Positions 1-9,077 of a DNA stretch of 64,000 nucleotides are shown here, in pieces. The notes under the pieces are model-generated. The model was not told where the DNA came from. It saw nothing but the letters and a program-made list of their open reading frames with translations, and ran no database searches. Source of the DNA: Bizionia sp. M204 (GTDB lineage: Bacteria > Bacteroidota > Bacteroidia > Flavobacteriales > Flavobacteriaceae); assembly GCF_023205095.1 (NCBI RefSeq), contig NZ_CP046242.1:2717001-2781000 (forward strand). The letters run 5' to 3'. Positions within the stretch are counted from its first letter, which is position 1; each line of letters opens with the position of its first letter. The position numbers and the translations under genes are program-made.

Positions 1-250
1 AGTTTTGTTGAAGTTATTGTTTTGAAGTTTTGTGTACGTTATCCATAATAGAATATAAATAAAAAACTGACACCAGTTTAAGATCTCGATCATGCTTCGA
101 GCAACCATTTTAGAAACTTCAAATCTAAACCAATTCCTCTCGGCTTTTCAAACCTAAAAAAAAAACTATTATGTACACAAGCTTTTTTAGAGAATTTTAT
201 GTATTTCATCGAAAACTCAAAAAACCGTTACGGTTTTACCGTAAAAAGGG
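1..250. repeat. Long direct repeat, copy 1 (cut by window edge)
   Basis: Matches 1381-1632 nearly base for base, with scattered substitutions and short indels, over the whole length available, so it probably continues left of the window. Inside it are a small inverted repeat (CTCGA...TCGAG near 85-102), an A-run, and the palindrome described at 206-244. No open frame is conserved between the two copies, so I read it as non-coding. Similarity fades after about base 275. Confidence 0.85.
206..244. promoter_or_regulatory. Palindromic candidate operator TTACGGT-TTT-ACCGTAA
   Basis: Positions 228-244 form a perfect 17-nt palindrome with 7-bp arms. The sequence TCATCGAAAAC starts 22 bases before it at 206. 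The same two-part arrangement recurs at 1589-1627 and, in variant form, upstream of the two lipoprotein genes at 26184-26218 and 28667-28700. The regulator is unknown. A dimeric activator or repressor site is an inference. Confidence 0.5.
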
Positions 251-322
251 ATCCTGTCCGCACTAATACTTTTTTACCTCTACTAAAATTGGTAAATTCG
301 ATTGGTGTATTTTTAACTACTT

Positions 323-1042
323 TTAGTTTTTATCAAAAAAATCTGCCATTTTATCACCAACCATTTTTAGAAATTCAGCTTCTTTTATTGTTTTATCAGA
401 ATTGGGTCTTTCTATAAATTTGACACTAGTGTCTTTTATTATTATATGTGACGCGTAAAATGTTAACTTTCTATTTATGGTTGCTTCTAATATCAATCCT
501 GGTAAGCCAGTTAATCCGTTTGGACCATAAGAAACCGGTATTTTATTAGTAAACCAGGCTGTAATATTTGAGTTTAATGACTCCGCCTTATAGCATGTGA
601 AATCTCCTATTTGTTTTGTTTCGTTCATAATTTTCCAAGACTCTTTGTTAAAAGGCATCAAAATATTAAAATTTATCCCAGAAAAATTCTTGTTTAATAT
701 TTTCACCGAGTCTTGTGTGCTTGTGTAGTAAAGTCCTCGAATAAATATGGACGCCATATTATAATATGGATCTGTATCTAAAGCCATTTTTTCAACTTGA
801 TAAAAAACACTTTCTTTTGAATTAAACTGAAGACGACATTCAATTAATTGACTGGCCTTGTTAATAGCCGTTATCCTGTTTTTAATAGAATTATCCAAGT
901 TTTGATTTTTTAGATCATCTATTACTTTAACTTTATAATGTATTGTAGATATCGTCTCATGCTGTTGAGCAGTTGATATATGGATACAAAAAACTAAACT
1001 TAAAAAAGATGGAAAATACTTAACAAAACTAGGATAATTCAT
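323..1042 (-). CDS. GLPGLI family secreted protein
   Basis: A 239-residue protein with an N-terminal signal peptide (hydrophobic stretch FLSLVFCIHISTA, probable cleavage before QQ). The motif GLPGLIL, near residues 177-183, is the signature of the GLPGLI family (TIGR01200), found in Bacteroidota and of unknown function; members are periplasmic or exported and often sit next to TonB-dependent receptors. Here the upstream neighbour in the same orientation is a tiny secreted protein (1085-1285) and the pair lies between two long direct repeats. A 43-bp gap to that gene suggests co-transcription. Length is close to the usual family size. The family call is firm; the role is not known. Confidence 0.85.
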   Translation of the reverse strand: MNYPSFVKYFPSFLSLVFCIHISTAQQHETISTIHYKVKVIDDLKNQNLDNSIKNRITAINKASQLIECRLQFNSKESVFYQVEKMALDTDPYYNMASIFIRGLYYTSTQDSVKILNKNFSGINFNILMPFNKESWKIMNETKQIGDFTCYKAESLNSNITAWFTNKIPVSYGPNGLTGLPGLILEATINRKLTFYASHIIIKDTSVKFIERPNSDKTIKEAEFLKMVGDKMADFFDKN

Positions 1043-1084
1043 ATGTGATAATTTACTTACTGGAGTGAATGCAAATAATGAATA

Positions 1085-1285
1085 TTAACAACCCTGAATA
1101 AGCAATAAAACTAATTCAGCTCCTTGGTCTTCAGAATAACCGTAATTTTCCATATAGTAGAAAGCTATTTCTCTTGCCTCATCAATACAGTCTTTTTTCT
1201 GAATTACCTCTTTGGCTATACTTTTATTTGATGTCATACTCATCATAAAGATAGACAAACAAAAAATACTCAATAATTTTCTCAT
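1085..1285 (-). CDS. Small secreted protein with C-terminal Cys
   Basis: A 66-residue protein. Residues 1-24 form a signal peptide (MRKLLSIFCLSIFMMSMTSN, then SIAKE). The mature part is about 42 residues with one internal Cys (KKDC) and ends in LLLIQGC. I do not recognise a family. It precedes the GLPGLI gene by 43 bp and is probably its operon partner. The other small protein in this window lying beside a TTACGG palindrome (17039-17482) also ends in Cys (ICLTGC). An exported peptide forming a disulfide is possible. No modifying enzyme is encoded nearby in the window. Confidence 0.6.
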   Translation of the reverse strand: MRKLLSIFCLSIFMMSMTSNKSIAKEVIQKKDCIDEAREIAFYYMENYGYSEDQGAELVLLLIQGC

Positions 1286-1380
1286 AATTTCTAAAATATT
1301 AAACCTGTTTACAATTTATAGAACAGGTTGATTAATAAACGTGTTTAGCTTATAATAAAGCCTTGAAGTTTTAATTTAGA

Positions 1381-1632
1381 AGTTTTATTTGAAGTTATTG
1401 TTTTGAAGTTTTGTGTACGTTATCCATAATAGGATACAAATAAAAAAACTGACGCCAGTTTAAGATCTCGATCAAGCTTCGAGCAACCATTTTAGAAACT
1501 TCAAATCTAAAATAATTCCTCTCGGCTTTTCAAACCTAAAAAAAAAAATTACAATTTACACAAGCCTTTTTAGAGAATGTTATGCATTTCATCGAAAACT
1601 GAAAAACCCGTTACGGTTTTCCCGTAAAAAGG
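1381..1632. repeat. Long direct repeat, copy 2
   Basis: Second copy of the sequence at 1-250, in the same orientation, about 1.38 kb away. Together the copies bracket the GLPGLI/small-protein pair. No transposase, target-site duplication or terminal inverted repeat is visible. Either a duplicated promoter-containing segment of a tandem gene family or a mobile cassette boundary would fit. Confidence 0.85.
1589..1627. promoter_or_regulatory. Palindromic candidate operator, copy 2
   Basis: TTACGG-TTTTC-CCGTAA at 1611-1627, with TCATCGAAAAC starting 22 bases earlier at 1589, the same spacing as at 206-244. It lies about 325 bp upstream of the small secreted protein gene at 1085-1285, too far for a classic activator site of that gene unless the transcript has a long leader. 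Confidence 0.45.
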
Positions 1633-1925
1633 TCCAGTTTCAGCACTTTAGGTTTTTTGGAGTTTTAGGTTTTGGCTGGAATTCTTGTTACCGTTATCGA
1701 TACTTCCATTTTGAACTATTGCTCAAATGACCACTCCTGTTTGCTGACAGGCAGGCGAGTTGATGGAAAGTTTTAAATAGTTTTTAGGAGATTCCTCGGT
1801 ATACCCGGAATGACAGTTTGCTTATTAATTTAAAATAGAAAATATGTAGTACTGTATTAGTATTAAGAAATCAAAAATCATAAAACGTTACTCCCTAAAA
1901 TGAGATTCCCGCTTTCGCAAGAATT
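1633..1925. repeat. Gene-free stretch with REP-like fragments
   Basis: No gene seen. Two degenerate pieces of the kind GAGATTCCT...GAATGACA lie at 1788-1815 and 1902-1924. A better-preserved relative (ATTCCTGC-CTTC-GCAGGAAT) is at 19495-19514, and another degenerate one at 32735-32757. These look like dispersed extragenic palindromic repeats. Confidence 0.4.
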
Positions 1926-4262
1926 TTAAAAATCCAACTCATCCGGAATTTCTTCCGCTGGAACGGTTTCTTCACCTGCTTCCACATAATCATCACAATC
2001 TACTTGAATGGTTAAATCTTTTGGCGCTTCAAAATCGCTTGTAGAAATACCCAATGCTTCATCGTCAATGCAACTACGCATATACATACCCCAAATAGGT
2101 AATGCCATAGCAGCACCTTGGCCATAGGTAATAGTTTTAAAATGTGTGGCACGATCTTCTGCACCTACCCAAACGCCTGTTACTAAATTCGGCACCATAC
2201 CCATAAACCAACCGTCACTTTGGTTTTGTGTGGTTCCTGTTTTTCCAGCAATCGGGTTTTTAAATTCATAAGGATACCCTGTAATAATTTCGGGATAAAC
2301 ACCAGTTTTAGGCATCCAAGTTCGTCTTAAACGCGCTCCAGAACCTACTCTAGTTACACCTTCCATTAATTTAACAGTTACATAGGCCGTTTCTGCACTA
2401 ATAACATCGCGAGATTCTGGTGTAAATTGGTATAAAACGGTTCCGTTTTTATCTTCTATATGCGTTACCATAACCGGTTTAGTATAAACACCTTGATTGG
2501 CAAAAGTGGCATATGCTGCCACCATTTCATAAACACTTAAATCAGCTGTTCCTAAACCAATAGAAGGCACGGCAGGAATATTAGATTCCACGCCTAATTT
2601 TTTAACTAAATCTATAACAGGCTGCGGCCCCACTTTATCCATTAAACGTGCGGTAATAGTATTTACTGAATTTGCCAAAGCCGCTTGCAGAGTTACTTCT
2701 CCGCCATAATTACCATCGGAATTTTTTGGTGTCCAAGGCTCTGGATTTCCAAATTTCAGAGCTTCAATAGTGATTTGCGATTGTGGCATTTTATAACAAG
2801 GTGATAAATGCAATTGATCTATAGCTGTAGCGTAAACAAACGGTTTGAACGTAGAACCTACTTGACGTTTACTTTGCTTAACATGATCATATTGAAAATG
2901 TCTGTAATTCATTCCGCCAACCCATGCTTTTACATGACCGGTTAAAGGATCCATAGACATCATACCTGGATGTAAGAATTTCTTATAATAACGCATAGAA
3001 TCCATGGGTTTCATAATGGTATCTATTTCGCCTTTCCATGAAAAAATAGACATGGCTGTTGGTTTATCAAAAGACGCTATAATTTCTTTATCGCTTTTTC
3101 CATCTTTTTTCATAACACGCCAACGCTCTGATTGGCGCATACCACGATTCATTAAGGATTCAATTTCATTTTTATCTAAATCTAAAAACGGTGCCGTTGG
3201 GTTGCGTTCTGGTGTGTTTTGATTATCAAATTCGGCCTGTAATCTTGGCATGTGTCTTTGTACAGCTTCTTCAGCATAGTTTTGCATGCGCGAATCAATT
3301 GTGGTGTATACTTTTAAACCATCGCCATATAAATTATATTTCTCACCGTCTGGTTTAGGATTGTTTCTAATCCAATCTTTCATAAAGCCATCTAAATATG
3401 CTCGGAAATAGGTAGCAATGCCATCCCTGTGTGATTGTGGCGAATAGCGTAAACCTAATTCTAACGCTTTTAATGAATCGCTAGTTTTTGTATTAATATA
3501 ATCATACTTTTCCATTTGGTTTAAAACCACATTTCGGCGGTTTCTAGTTCCTATAGGATTTCTATGGTCACGTGGATTGTATAAGGATGAGTTTTTAAAC
3601 ATCCCAACCAACATAGCAGATTCTTTTATATCTAATTCATTCGGTTCCTTATCAAAATAAATGCTAGCTGCCGAACGAATTCCGTCAGCATTATTCCCAA
3701 AATCATAAATATTAAAATACATGGCAATAATTTCTTCTTTAGTATATTGGCGTTCCAGCTTGATGGCTATTATCCATTCCTTAGCTTTTTGGAGTACGCG
3801 TTCTGCAATATTTGAAGAGCCTTCGCCATGGAATAACTGTTTAGCCAATTGTTGAGAAATAGTACTGGCACCACCTCCGCTACCTAATTTTACCACAGCA
3901 CGCAGTGTTCCACGTGCATCAACACCGGAATGCTCATAAAAACGCGCGTCTTCGGTTGCTACTAGAGCATCTACTAAATGTTTTGGGAGTTCATCAAAAC
4001 TCACTGGCGTCCGATTGTCATTGAAGTAAAATTTACCCAATGTTTTTCCATCCGAAGAAATAATTTCAGTGGCTAAATTTGTTTTGGGATTCTCCAAAAC
4101 AGTATGATCTGGCAATGCACCAAAAACGCCCCATGACGCCAATAAAAACATTAATACAACAGCAGAAATGCCACCTAAAAATAACGTCCAAAACCAACGC
4201 ACATATTTTTGAAACCCGTTGGACGTATTTGCTTGTTTTTTTGCTTGTTTCTTTTTTGCCAT
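1926..4262 (-). CDS. mrcA: Penicillin-binding protein 1A (bifunctional transglycosylase/transpeptidase)
   Basis: A 778-residue class A PBP. It polymerises lipid II into glycan strands and cross-links them in the periplasm. Order of parts: a Lys-rich cytoplasmic tail, one membrane anchor (about 24-46), a glycosyltransferase (GT51) domain with EDARFYEHSGVD near residue 104 and STISQQLAKQL, then the transpeptidase domain with the nucleophile motif STFKPF (SxxK, about residue 470), an SVN triad (NSVNT) and KTGTT near 672. All key catalytic motifs are present and the length is normal. The acidic C-terminal tail (VDCDDYVEAGEE) is a common flavobacterial feature. gldH and a ricT-like gene lie just upstream in the same direction with short gaps, suggesting one operon. 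Confidence 0.95.
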   Translation of the reverse strand: MAKKKQAKKQANTSNGFQKYVRWFWTLFLGGISAVVLMFLLASWGVFGALPDHTVLENPKTNLATEIISSDGKTLGKFYFNDNRTPVSFDELPKHLVDALVATEDARFYEHSGVDARGTLRAVVKLGSGGGASTISQQLAKQLFHGEGSSNIAERVLQKAKEWIIAIKLERQYTKEEIIAMYFNIYDFGNNADGIRSAASIYFDKEPNELDIKESAMLVGMFKNSSLYNPRDHRNPIGTRNRRNVVLNQMEKYDYINTKTSDSLKALELGLRYSPQSHRDGIATYFRAYLDGFMKDWIRNNPKPDGEKYNLYGDGLKVYTTIDSRMQNYAEEAVQRHMPRLQAEFDNQNTPERNPTAPFLDLDKNEIESLMNRGMRQSERWRVMKKDGKSDKEIIASFDKPTAMSIFSWKGEIDTIMKPMDSMRYYKKFLHPGMMSMDPLTGHVKAWVGGMNYRHFQYDHVKQSKRQVGSTFKPFVYATAIDQLHLSPCYKMPQSQITIEALKFGNPEPWTPKNSDGNYGGEVTLQAALANSVNTITARLMDKVGPQPVIDLVKKLGVESNIPAVPSIGLGTADLSVYEMVAAYATFANQGVYTKPVMVTHIEDKNGTVLYQFTPESRDVISAETAYVTVKLMEGVTRVGSGARLRRTWMPKTGVYPEIITGYPYEFKNPIAGKTGTTQNQSDGWFMGMVPNLVTGVWVGAEDRATHFKTITYGQGAAMALPIWGMYMRSCIDDEALGISTSDFEAPKDLTIQVDCDDYVEAGEETVPAEEIPDELDF

Positions 4263-4289
4263 TGTATAAATACTAATTGATACTGAAAT

Positions 4290-4793
4290 TTAATTTTTTG
4301 GTTCTATTGGGTGTTCAATTCTAAAGCCTACTTCTGTAATCCCTTCTAAATTTATAACGCCATTAACCTTGCCATTTTCACGCATGGCTTGTTGAATTTT
4401 TATTTGATAGTCGCCTGATTCACTAAAAACAACCCCTTCTTTATACCACAATTTACTTTCTTTTACATCTGTAAAACCAGTACCTAAAAGTTCGCCATTA
4501 GGTTTTGCCATTCTATATTGCAAGGTATCCTTGATTACCTTTCCGTTTGGAAAATCCATTTCAACAATTAAATAGAGATTATTAAATCGGTAATCGTTAT
4601 TATTACGTAAATTAACAAACAAGTTATACGGGTTAATAGAGTCTGGTGCTTGAAATTTAAATTGCACCACAGAGTCTTTATGCCATGTATTTGGAACCGA
4701 TTTGTAGGTGTCGTAAACCCGGTTAGAATCGCATGAAGTTACTCCCAAAAACGCCATAACAGCTATTAACATCAAAAATTTATTTGGCATCAT
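4290..4793 (-). CDS. gldH: Gliding motility lipoprotein GldH
   Basis: A lipoprotein of about 167 residues: signal MMPNKFLMLIAVMAFLGV, lipobox TSC, mature start CDSNRVYDTYK. The sequence matches GldH, which in Flavobacterium johnsoniae is required for gliding and for assembly of the motility/type IX secretion machinery. A longer frame begins at 4856, but its first 21 residues fall inside the preceding gene and would displace the signal peptide, so I start at 4793 (or the next codon, 4790). This overlaps the end of the ricT-like gene by 14 bases, implying translational coupling. The linkage ricT-gldH-PBP1A recurs in flavobacteria as far as I recall. Confidence 0.9.
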   Translation of the reverse strand: MMPNKFLMLIAVMAFLGVTSCDSNRVYDTYKSVPNTWHKDSVVQFKFQAPDSINPYNLFVNLRNNNDYRFNNLYLIVEMDFPNGKVIKDTLQYRMAKPNGELLGTGFTDVKESKLWYKEGVVFSESGDYQIKIQQAMRENGKVNGVINLEGITEVGFRIEHPIEPKN

Positions 4794-6138
4794 TGGAATC
4801 GTTCTTTTTACCTTGTGGCTTACGTCTTTTATTTGGCTTATTCGGTTTATTAGCACCTGCTTTAATATTCGTATTAGTGTCTTTATTTACCGTTTCTTTT
4901 CTAGGTTTAGGTCTATTTCTAGGTTTAGGCTTATTAGCTTTTGGTCTGTTTCCATCTTTGGCTTGTGCATCCTTATTGGTTGCTTTGGCTCTGTTTGGCG
5001 GCCTGTTTCCCTTTCGGTTATTACTTTTACGTTTTTTATTGTGTTTTAGACTATCAAAACGTGTTAAACTATCTTGTCCCACAACGTTTTCATATTCACT
5101 TTTAGTATCTTTTATTAATTCAACCGCATACTCTTCTAAGCTTGCCGGTTTTTTCTTTTCTTTATTAAGCGCAATAATTTCATTGGCTTGAGCCGTTGTA
5201 ATTAAATGCCAATTCATCCATTCACCTTCGTATGCATACCACATGTGACCTTTAAAAATATCTGTTTTTTGGCAAACAGCTGTCCCTTTTTCTGTATAGA
5301 GTTTTATTTCGGTTTTTGGAAAATCTTTAAGCGCATCCAAATAGGTATCCAATTCATAATTTAAACAGCATTTTAATTTACCACACTGCCCAGCAAGTTT
5401 TAACGGATTTAATGATAATTGCTGATACCGTGCAGCTGATGTACTTACCGAACGAAAATCTGTTAACCAGGTAGAACAACATAATTCCCGACCACAAGAA
5501 CCTATACCTCCTAAACGCGAGGCTTCTTGACGGAAACCAACTTGTTTCATTTCAATACGGGTTTTGAACTCTTTGGCAAATAGTTTAATTAGCTCTCTAA
5601 AGTCCACACGCTCTTCTGCTGTATAGTAAAAAGTAGCCTTGCTACCATCACCTTGATATTCTATATCTGAAATTTTCATGTATAATTTCAAATCGATAGC
5701 AAACTGACGTGCTTTCACTTTCATAGGCTCTTCTAAATCACGAGCATCAGACCAAATATCTATATCTTTTTGTGAAGCTTTTCGGTATATTTTGAAAAAT
5801 TCCGGATCTGTTTCCGAAACTTTTTTACGTTTCATTTGTACACGTACTAATTCACCTGTTAACGTAACCATACCAATATCGTGGCCATACTCCGCCTGGG
5901 TTGCCACAATATCCCCAATACTTAAAGTTAAATTTTCTGTATTTTTATAATAGTGTTTTCGTCCGTTTTTAAAACGAACCTCAACCCAATTAAATGGCTC
6001 TTGACCATTAGGTAGTGTCATGTTTGCTAGCCAATCAAATACCGTTAATTTATTACAACTATCTGTGCCACAGGTACCATTGTTTTTACAACCTTTTGGT
6101 TGTCCATCTTTGCCTGTTGAGCAAGTGTTACAACTCAT
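4780..6138 (-). CDS. ricT: PSP1/RicT-family regulatory iron-sulfur protein
   Basis: A 452-residue protein containing a PSP1 domain (about residues 40-290), the family of Bacillus YaaT/RicT, where it works with RicA and RicF in an Fe-S complex that modulates RNase Y. Visible cysteine clusters are CNTCSTGKDGQPKGCKNNGTC at the N-terminus, GSCGRELCCSTW near 215 and CGKLKCC near 253, suitable for Fe-S binding. The last ~120 residues are a basic Lys/Arg/Asn/Pro-rich tail that looks disordered and could bind nucleic acid. It is followed, with overlap, by gldH. The family assignment is solid; the function in Bacteroidota is inferred. Confidence 0.85.
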   Translation of the reverse strand: MSCNTCSTGKDGQPKGCKNNGTCGTDSCNKLTVFDWLANMTLPNGQEPFNWVEVRFKNGRKHYYKNTENLTLSIGDIVATQAEYGHDIGMVTLTGELVRVQMKRKKVSETDPEFFKIYRKASQKDIDIWSDARDLEEPMKVKARQFAIDLKLYMKISDIEYQGDGSKATFYYTAEERVDFRELIKLFAKEFKTRIEMKQVGFRQEASRLGGIGSCGRELCCSTWLTDFRSVSTSAARYQQLSLNPLKLAGQCGKLKCCLNYELDTYLDALKDFPKTEIKLYTEKGTAVCQKTDIFKGHMWYAYEGEWMNWHLITTAQANEIIALNKEKKKPASLEEYAVELIKDTKSEYENVVGQDSLTRFDSLKHNKKRKSNNRKGNRPPNRAKATNKDAQAKDGNRPKANKPKPRNRPKPRKETVNKDTNTNIKAGANKPNKPNKRRKPQGKKNDSNDAK

Positions 6139-6409
6139 AATTTATATATATATAGATTCTGAAAACCTAAATGCCTTCAGAAGACGATTAATAATCCTTT
6201 TAAAGATGTAAAGATAAGATTATTTATTAAGTTAAATAATATATGATATATGCGGGTTTTAAAAATAATAAACTATCTTTATGTATTGATTGCTAGTAGT
6301 TTAAAATTTATTTTTTTAAATTAAAGCACATTATTAAGCTTTTGTTTTTTTTAATACTCCCCATTTTTTTTTTTTTAGATCGTACTATAAACCACTTAAA
6401 ACTTTAATT

Positions 6410-7825
6410 ATGAAATCTAATTTTACGTACGCCATTTTTATTAGTTTTTTAATATTCTCGTTTAACAAGACCTATTCTCAAGATTTTATGTCTGGAAAAG
6501 GAGATACTGAATTCATTTTTAATGAAGCTAAAATACCTTGTTTAACAGTCGCACAAAGAGAACAGATTAAAAGCCAATTACAGTATAATGTGAATGTATT
6601 AAAACAACAAAATAAATTAGCTTACAATGAAGCCCATAAAGTTGGTGGCCATGTATTGTTTGCATGGCCGCTGCAACAGGCACCTGCCTTTAATTACAAT
6701 GATACATGGGCCATTTCTGGATATGTAGATCACAATACAGCTTTCCCCAATCAATTATTAGACTATAATTGTGGAAGCATTACCTATGATACTGCTTCTG
6801 GTTATAATCATCAAGGTTTAGATATTTATTTGTGGCCATTTTCTTGGAAACAAATGGATGATTCTCAAACAGAAATTATTGCAGCTGCGGCTGGTCAAAT
6901 TATAAATAAAGGCGATGGTCAGTTTGATAGAAGTTGTAATTTTAATAATAATACTTGGAACGCCGTTTATGTACAGCACAATGATGGAAGTATTGCTTGG
7001 TATGGCCATATGAAAAACGGCTCTGTGACTTCAAAAAATATTGGAGATATGGTTTCTGTTGGTGAGGTTCTTGGAACCGTAGGTAGTTCCGGTAACTCCA
7101 CGGGTCCACATTTACATTTTGAAGTTTATACAGACAATAGCTACACACAACTTATAGACCCCTATTATGGCAATTGTAATAGTATGAATGTGGATTCTTG
7201 GTGGTTAAACCAAAAACCATATAGTAATCCAAACATTAATGCTGCCTTAACGCATACTGATAATCCTGTTGTATTTCCAACTTGTCCAACCGCAGAAACA
7301 ACTTATGAAAGCAACACGTTTGAACTAGGCGATACCATTTACTTAACGGCCTTTTTAAGAGATCAGGTAGCAGGAACCAATTTAAGCGTCCAGATTTTAA
7401 GACCTGATAACTCCTCCTTTTATAGTTCTTCCTTTAATACAACGACAACTAGTTCTTCGTGGTATTATTATTGGTATTTCAACTCTTTTGATGCCATTGG
7501 TGATTGGAAATGGCAAGTTACATACGAAGGGCAAACGGTAACACATTTGTTTACGATTCAAACGCTTGGTATTGATGAAAATGAATTACAAACCGTTGCT
7601 GTTTATCCAAATCCAACGACAAGTAATATTTATATTTCTTCAGGAAATCAGATTATAACAAAAGTTAAAATAGTTGATATTCATGGTAAAATAATCAAAA
7701 CTATAACTAATAACGTTGATGGTATTACAACTGTAAATTTAGAGGATATTTCTAACGGGCTTTATTTTTTAAGCCTTGAAAGTACTACAAATCAGAAGAA
7801 AACTATCAAAGTTATAAAAGCGTAA
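6410..7825 (+). CDS. Secreted M23 metallopeptidase with T9SS sorting domain
   Basis: A 471-residue exported protein. Signal peptide residues 1-23 (FISFLIFSFNKTYSQ). M23 (LytM) peptidase domain with HQGLD (zinc His and Asp, about 133-137) and HLHFE (about 233), so all metal ligands are present, unlike the M23 protein at 29362-30588. A beta-rich middle segment follows. The last ~75 residues (VAVYPNPTTSNIYIS...KTIKVIKA) are a type A type IX secretion C-terminal domain, so it should be secreted across the outer membrane or attached to the surface. It likely cuts peptidoglycan or peptide substrates such as foreign cell walls. A run of 12 T at 6364-6375 lies upstream. Its stop codon directly abuts that of the convergent radical SAM gene. 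Confidence 0.9.
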   Translation: MKSNFTYAIFISFLIFSFNKTYSQDFMSGKGDTEFIFNEAKIPCLTVAQREQIKSQLQYNVNVLKQQNKLAYNEAHKVGGHVLFAWPLQQAPAFNYNDTWAISGYVDHNTAFPNQLLDYNCGSITYDTASGYNHQGLDIYLWPFSWKQMDDSQTEIIAAAAGQIINKGDGQFDRSCNFNNNTWNAVYVQHNDGSIAWYGHMKNGSVTSKNIGDMVSVGEVLGTVGSSGNSTGPHLHFEVYTDNSYTQLIDPYYGNCNSMNVDSWWLNQKPYSNPNINAALTHTDNPVVFPTCPTAETTYESNTFELGDTIYLTAFLRDQVAGTNLSVQILRPDNSSFYSSSFNTTTTSSSWYYYWYFNSFDAIGDWKWQVTYEGQTVTHLFTIQTLGIDENELQTVAVYPNPTTSNIYISSGNQIITKVKIVDIHGKIIKTITNNVDGITTVNLEDISNGLYFLSLESTTNQKKTIKVIKA

Positions 7826-8833
7826 TTATGAATTAAATTCAATTTCATAATTCAACCGATTAGAAGCCGACTTTAATTCTGTTTTCGATTTAAAAATATT
7901 GCGAAACAAGAGCTTATTCCATCCAATTTTTTTGGAATAGCTATTAAAGCTTTCTTCCTGCCAATTAAAGCCTTCACGCCAAAATTTTTGTGGAGAAACA
8001 TAGCAAAATGTATAATCGAAAATAAAGCTAGAATCGTTTATTTTATTGTGATTTGGTATGGTGTCAGACGCTAAAAGTGTTATATTATTAGCTTTACAAC
8101 GCGCTTTAATTTGGTTAATAATTTTTGGGTAATCTGCTCTTAAAGTCTCTAAATCAAAATCGTTGTATTCGGTATTTCCAATTTTCTGAATCGGTCGAAT
8201 TTGAAGTATATCAAAACTTTCGCCATTAAAATGCTCAAAGAAATCGGCTAATTCATAAAAATTATCCTTGTTGAAGGTGTAATTGATACGTACTTTAAAC
8301 TCATAGTGTTTTTTCAATTTTTCGAAAGCCTTGAATGCTGCATGAAATTTTTCGTAGCTGGCCTTTTTCATAAAGTTTTCATAGCTTTCCTTATGAACAC
8401 CATGAAGGGAAATGGTAAATTCATTTAAACCAGCCTTTATTAGTGCTTCAATTTTTTCTTCGTCTAATAAATTGGCATTCGTAGTAATAGAAATATATGG
8501 AACGTTGTAAGCTTTTCCTAGCGCTACCACCTTCACCAAGTCCTTATATAAAGTTGGTTCTGTTCCACAACCAATTTGAAGTTTTAAAGCACGTTTAAAA
8601 ATAGTTTGGGCAACCTGCTCCAATTCAGCTTCTTTAAACTGACCTTTTAGCGTTTTTACGTAATCCGCATCCGTAAAATAGCACATTTTACAACGCAGAT
8701 TGCAAGCCATAACGGGATCTAAATTTACAGCCAAGTAGCGTTGATTAAACGTATGCAACAAATAGAGGCCAAGAAATTTAATTCTGTGGCTTTTAATTTT
8801 TCTATTGAGTTGTAACAGTTTATAAATATTCAT
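7826..8833 (-). CDS. Radical SAM protein
   Basis: A 335-residue radical SAM enzyme. The cluster-binding motif CNLRCKMCYF (CxxxCxxC) begins near residue 44, followed by GCGTEP (in place of the usual GGEP), SITTNA and TISLHG elements of the TIM barrel. The C-terminal ~70 residues contain further Cys (FCYVSPQKF) but no clear SPASM Cys pattern. The substrate is unknown. It is the last gene of an apparent operon trhO-trhP-ferredoxin-radical SAM, 13 bp after the ferredoxin gene, so the ferredoxin may supply its electrons. It could be an RNA- or peptide-modifying enzyme; I cannot decide. Confidence 0.8.
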   Translation of the reverse strand: MNIYKLLQLNRKIKSHRIKFLGLYLLHTFNQRYLAVNLDPVMACNLRCKMCYFTDADYVKTLKGQFKEAELEQVAQTIFKRALKLQIGCGTEPTLYKDLVKVVALGKAYNVPYISITTNANLLDEEKIEALIKAGLNEFTISLHGVHKESYENFMKKASYEKFHAAFKAFEKLKKHYEFKVRINYTFNKDNFYELADFFEHFNGESFDILQIRPIQKIGNTEYNDFDLETLRADYPKIINQIKARCKANNITLLASDTIPNHNKINDSSFIFDYTFCYVSPQKFWREGFNWQEESFNSYSKKIGWNKLLFRNIFKSKTELKSASNRLNYEIEFNS

Positions 8834-8846
8834 TACGGGATGTTAA

Positions 8847-9077
8847 TCAATTATTTTTAACGCTTATAATCTTGACAGGACACGCTTTTGATGCATTTTC
8901 ACACGCTTCCAAGATGCTAAAATCGTTTGATTTTAAAGTGAAAAAACCTTTCTTTTCTATAGCGTGCAACAACACTGTTTTCCCGTCTTTTTTGGACATC
9001 TGGAATTGGTTTGGTGCCATTTCCACACAGTAATTGCAGCCAATACATTTATGCCGTTGTAAGGTAATAATTACCAT
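8847..9077 (-). CDS. 4Fe-4S single-cluster ferredoxin
   Basis: A 76-residue ferredoxin. CIGCNYC near residue 11 and the distal CP in ACPVK give the four ligands of one [4Fe-4S] cluster; a further Cys is in LEACENA. The remainder is a small beta-rich insertion. It begins exactly at the end of the trhP gene (one-base overlap) and is followed by a radical SAM gene. This places an electron carrier between two enzymes that use iron-sulfur chemistry. The partner is inferred from position only. Confidence 0.85.
   Translation of the reverse strand: MVIITLQRHKCIGCNYCVEMAPNQFQMSKKDGKTVLLHAIEKKGFFTLKSNDFSILEACENASKACPVKIISVKNN

Noticed and set aside
199..417. 72-codon plus-strand frame at the left repeat
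   Set aside because: It runs from the repeat into the end of the GLPGLI gene and is not kept in the second repeat copy.
1085..1285. RiPP precursor peptide
   Set aside because: It has an ordinary Sec signal and no Gly-Gly leader, and no modifying enzyme or transporter is nearby; kept as a small secreted protein.
4784..5191. 135-codon plus-strand frame opposite the ricT-like gene
   Set aside because: It mirrors the Lys/Arg/Asn/Pro-rich tail of the minus-strand gene; the Leu/Phe/Ser-rich product is a by-product of that composition.
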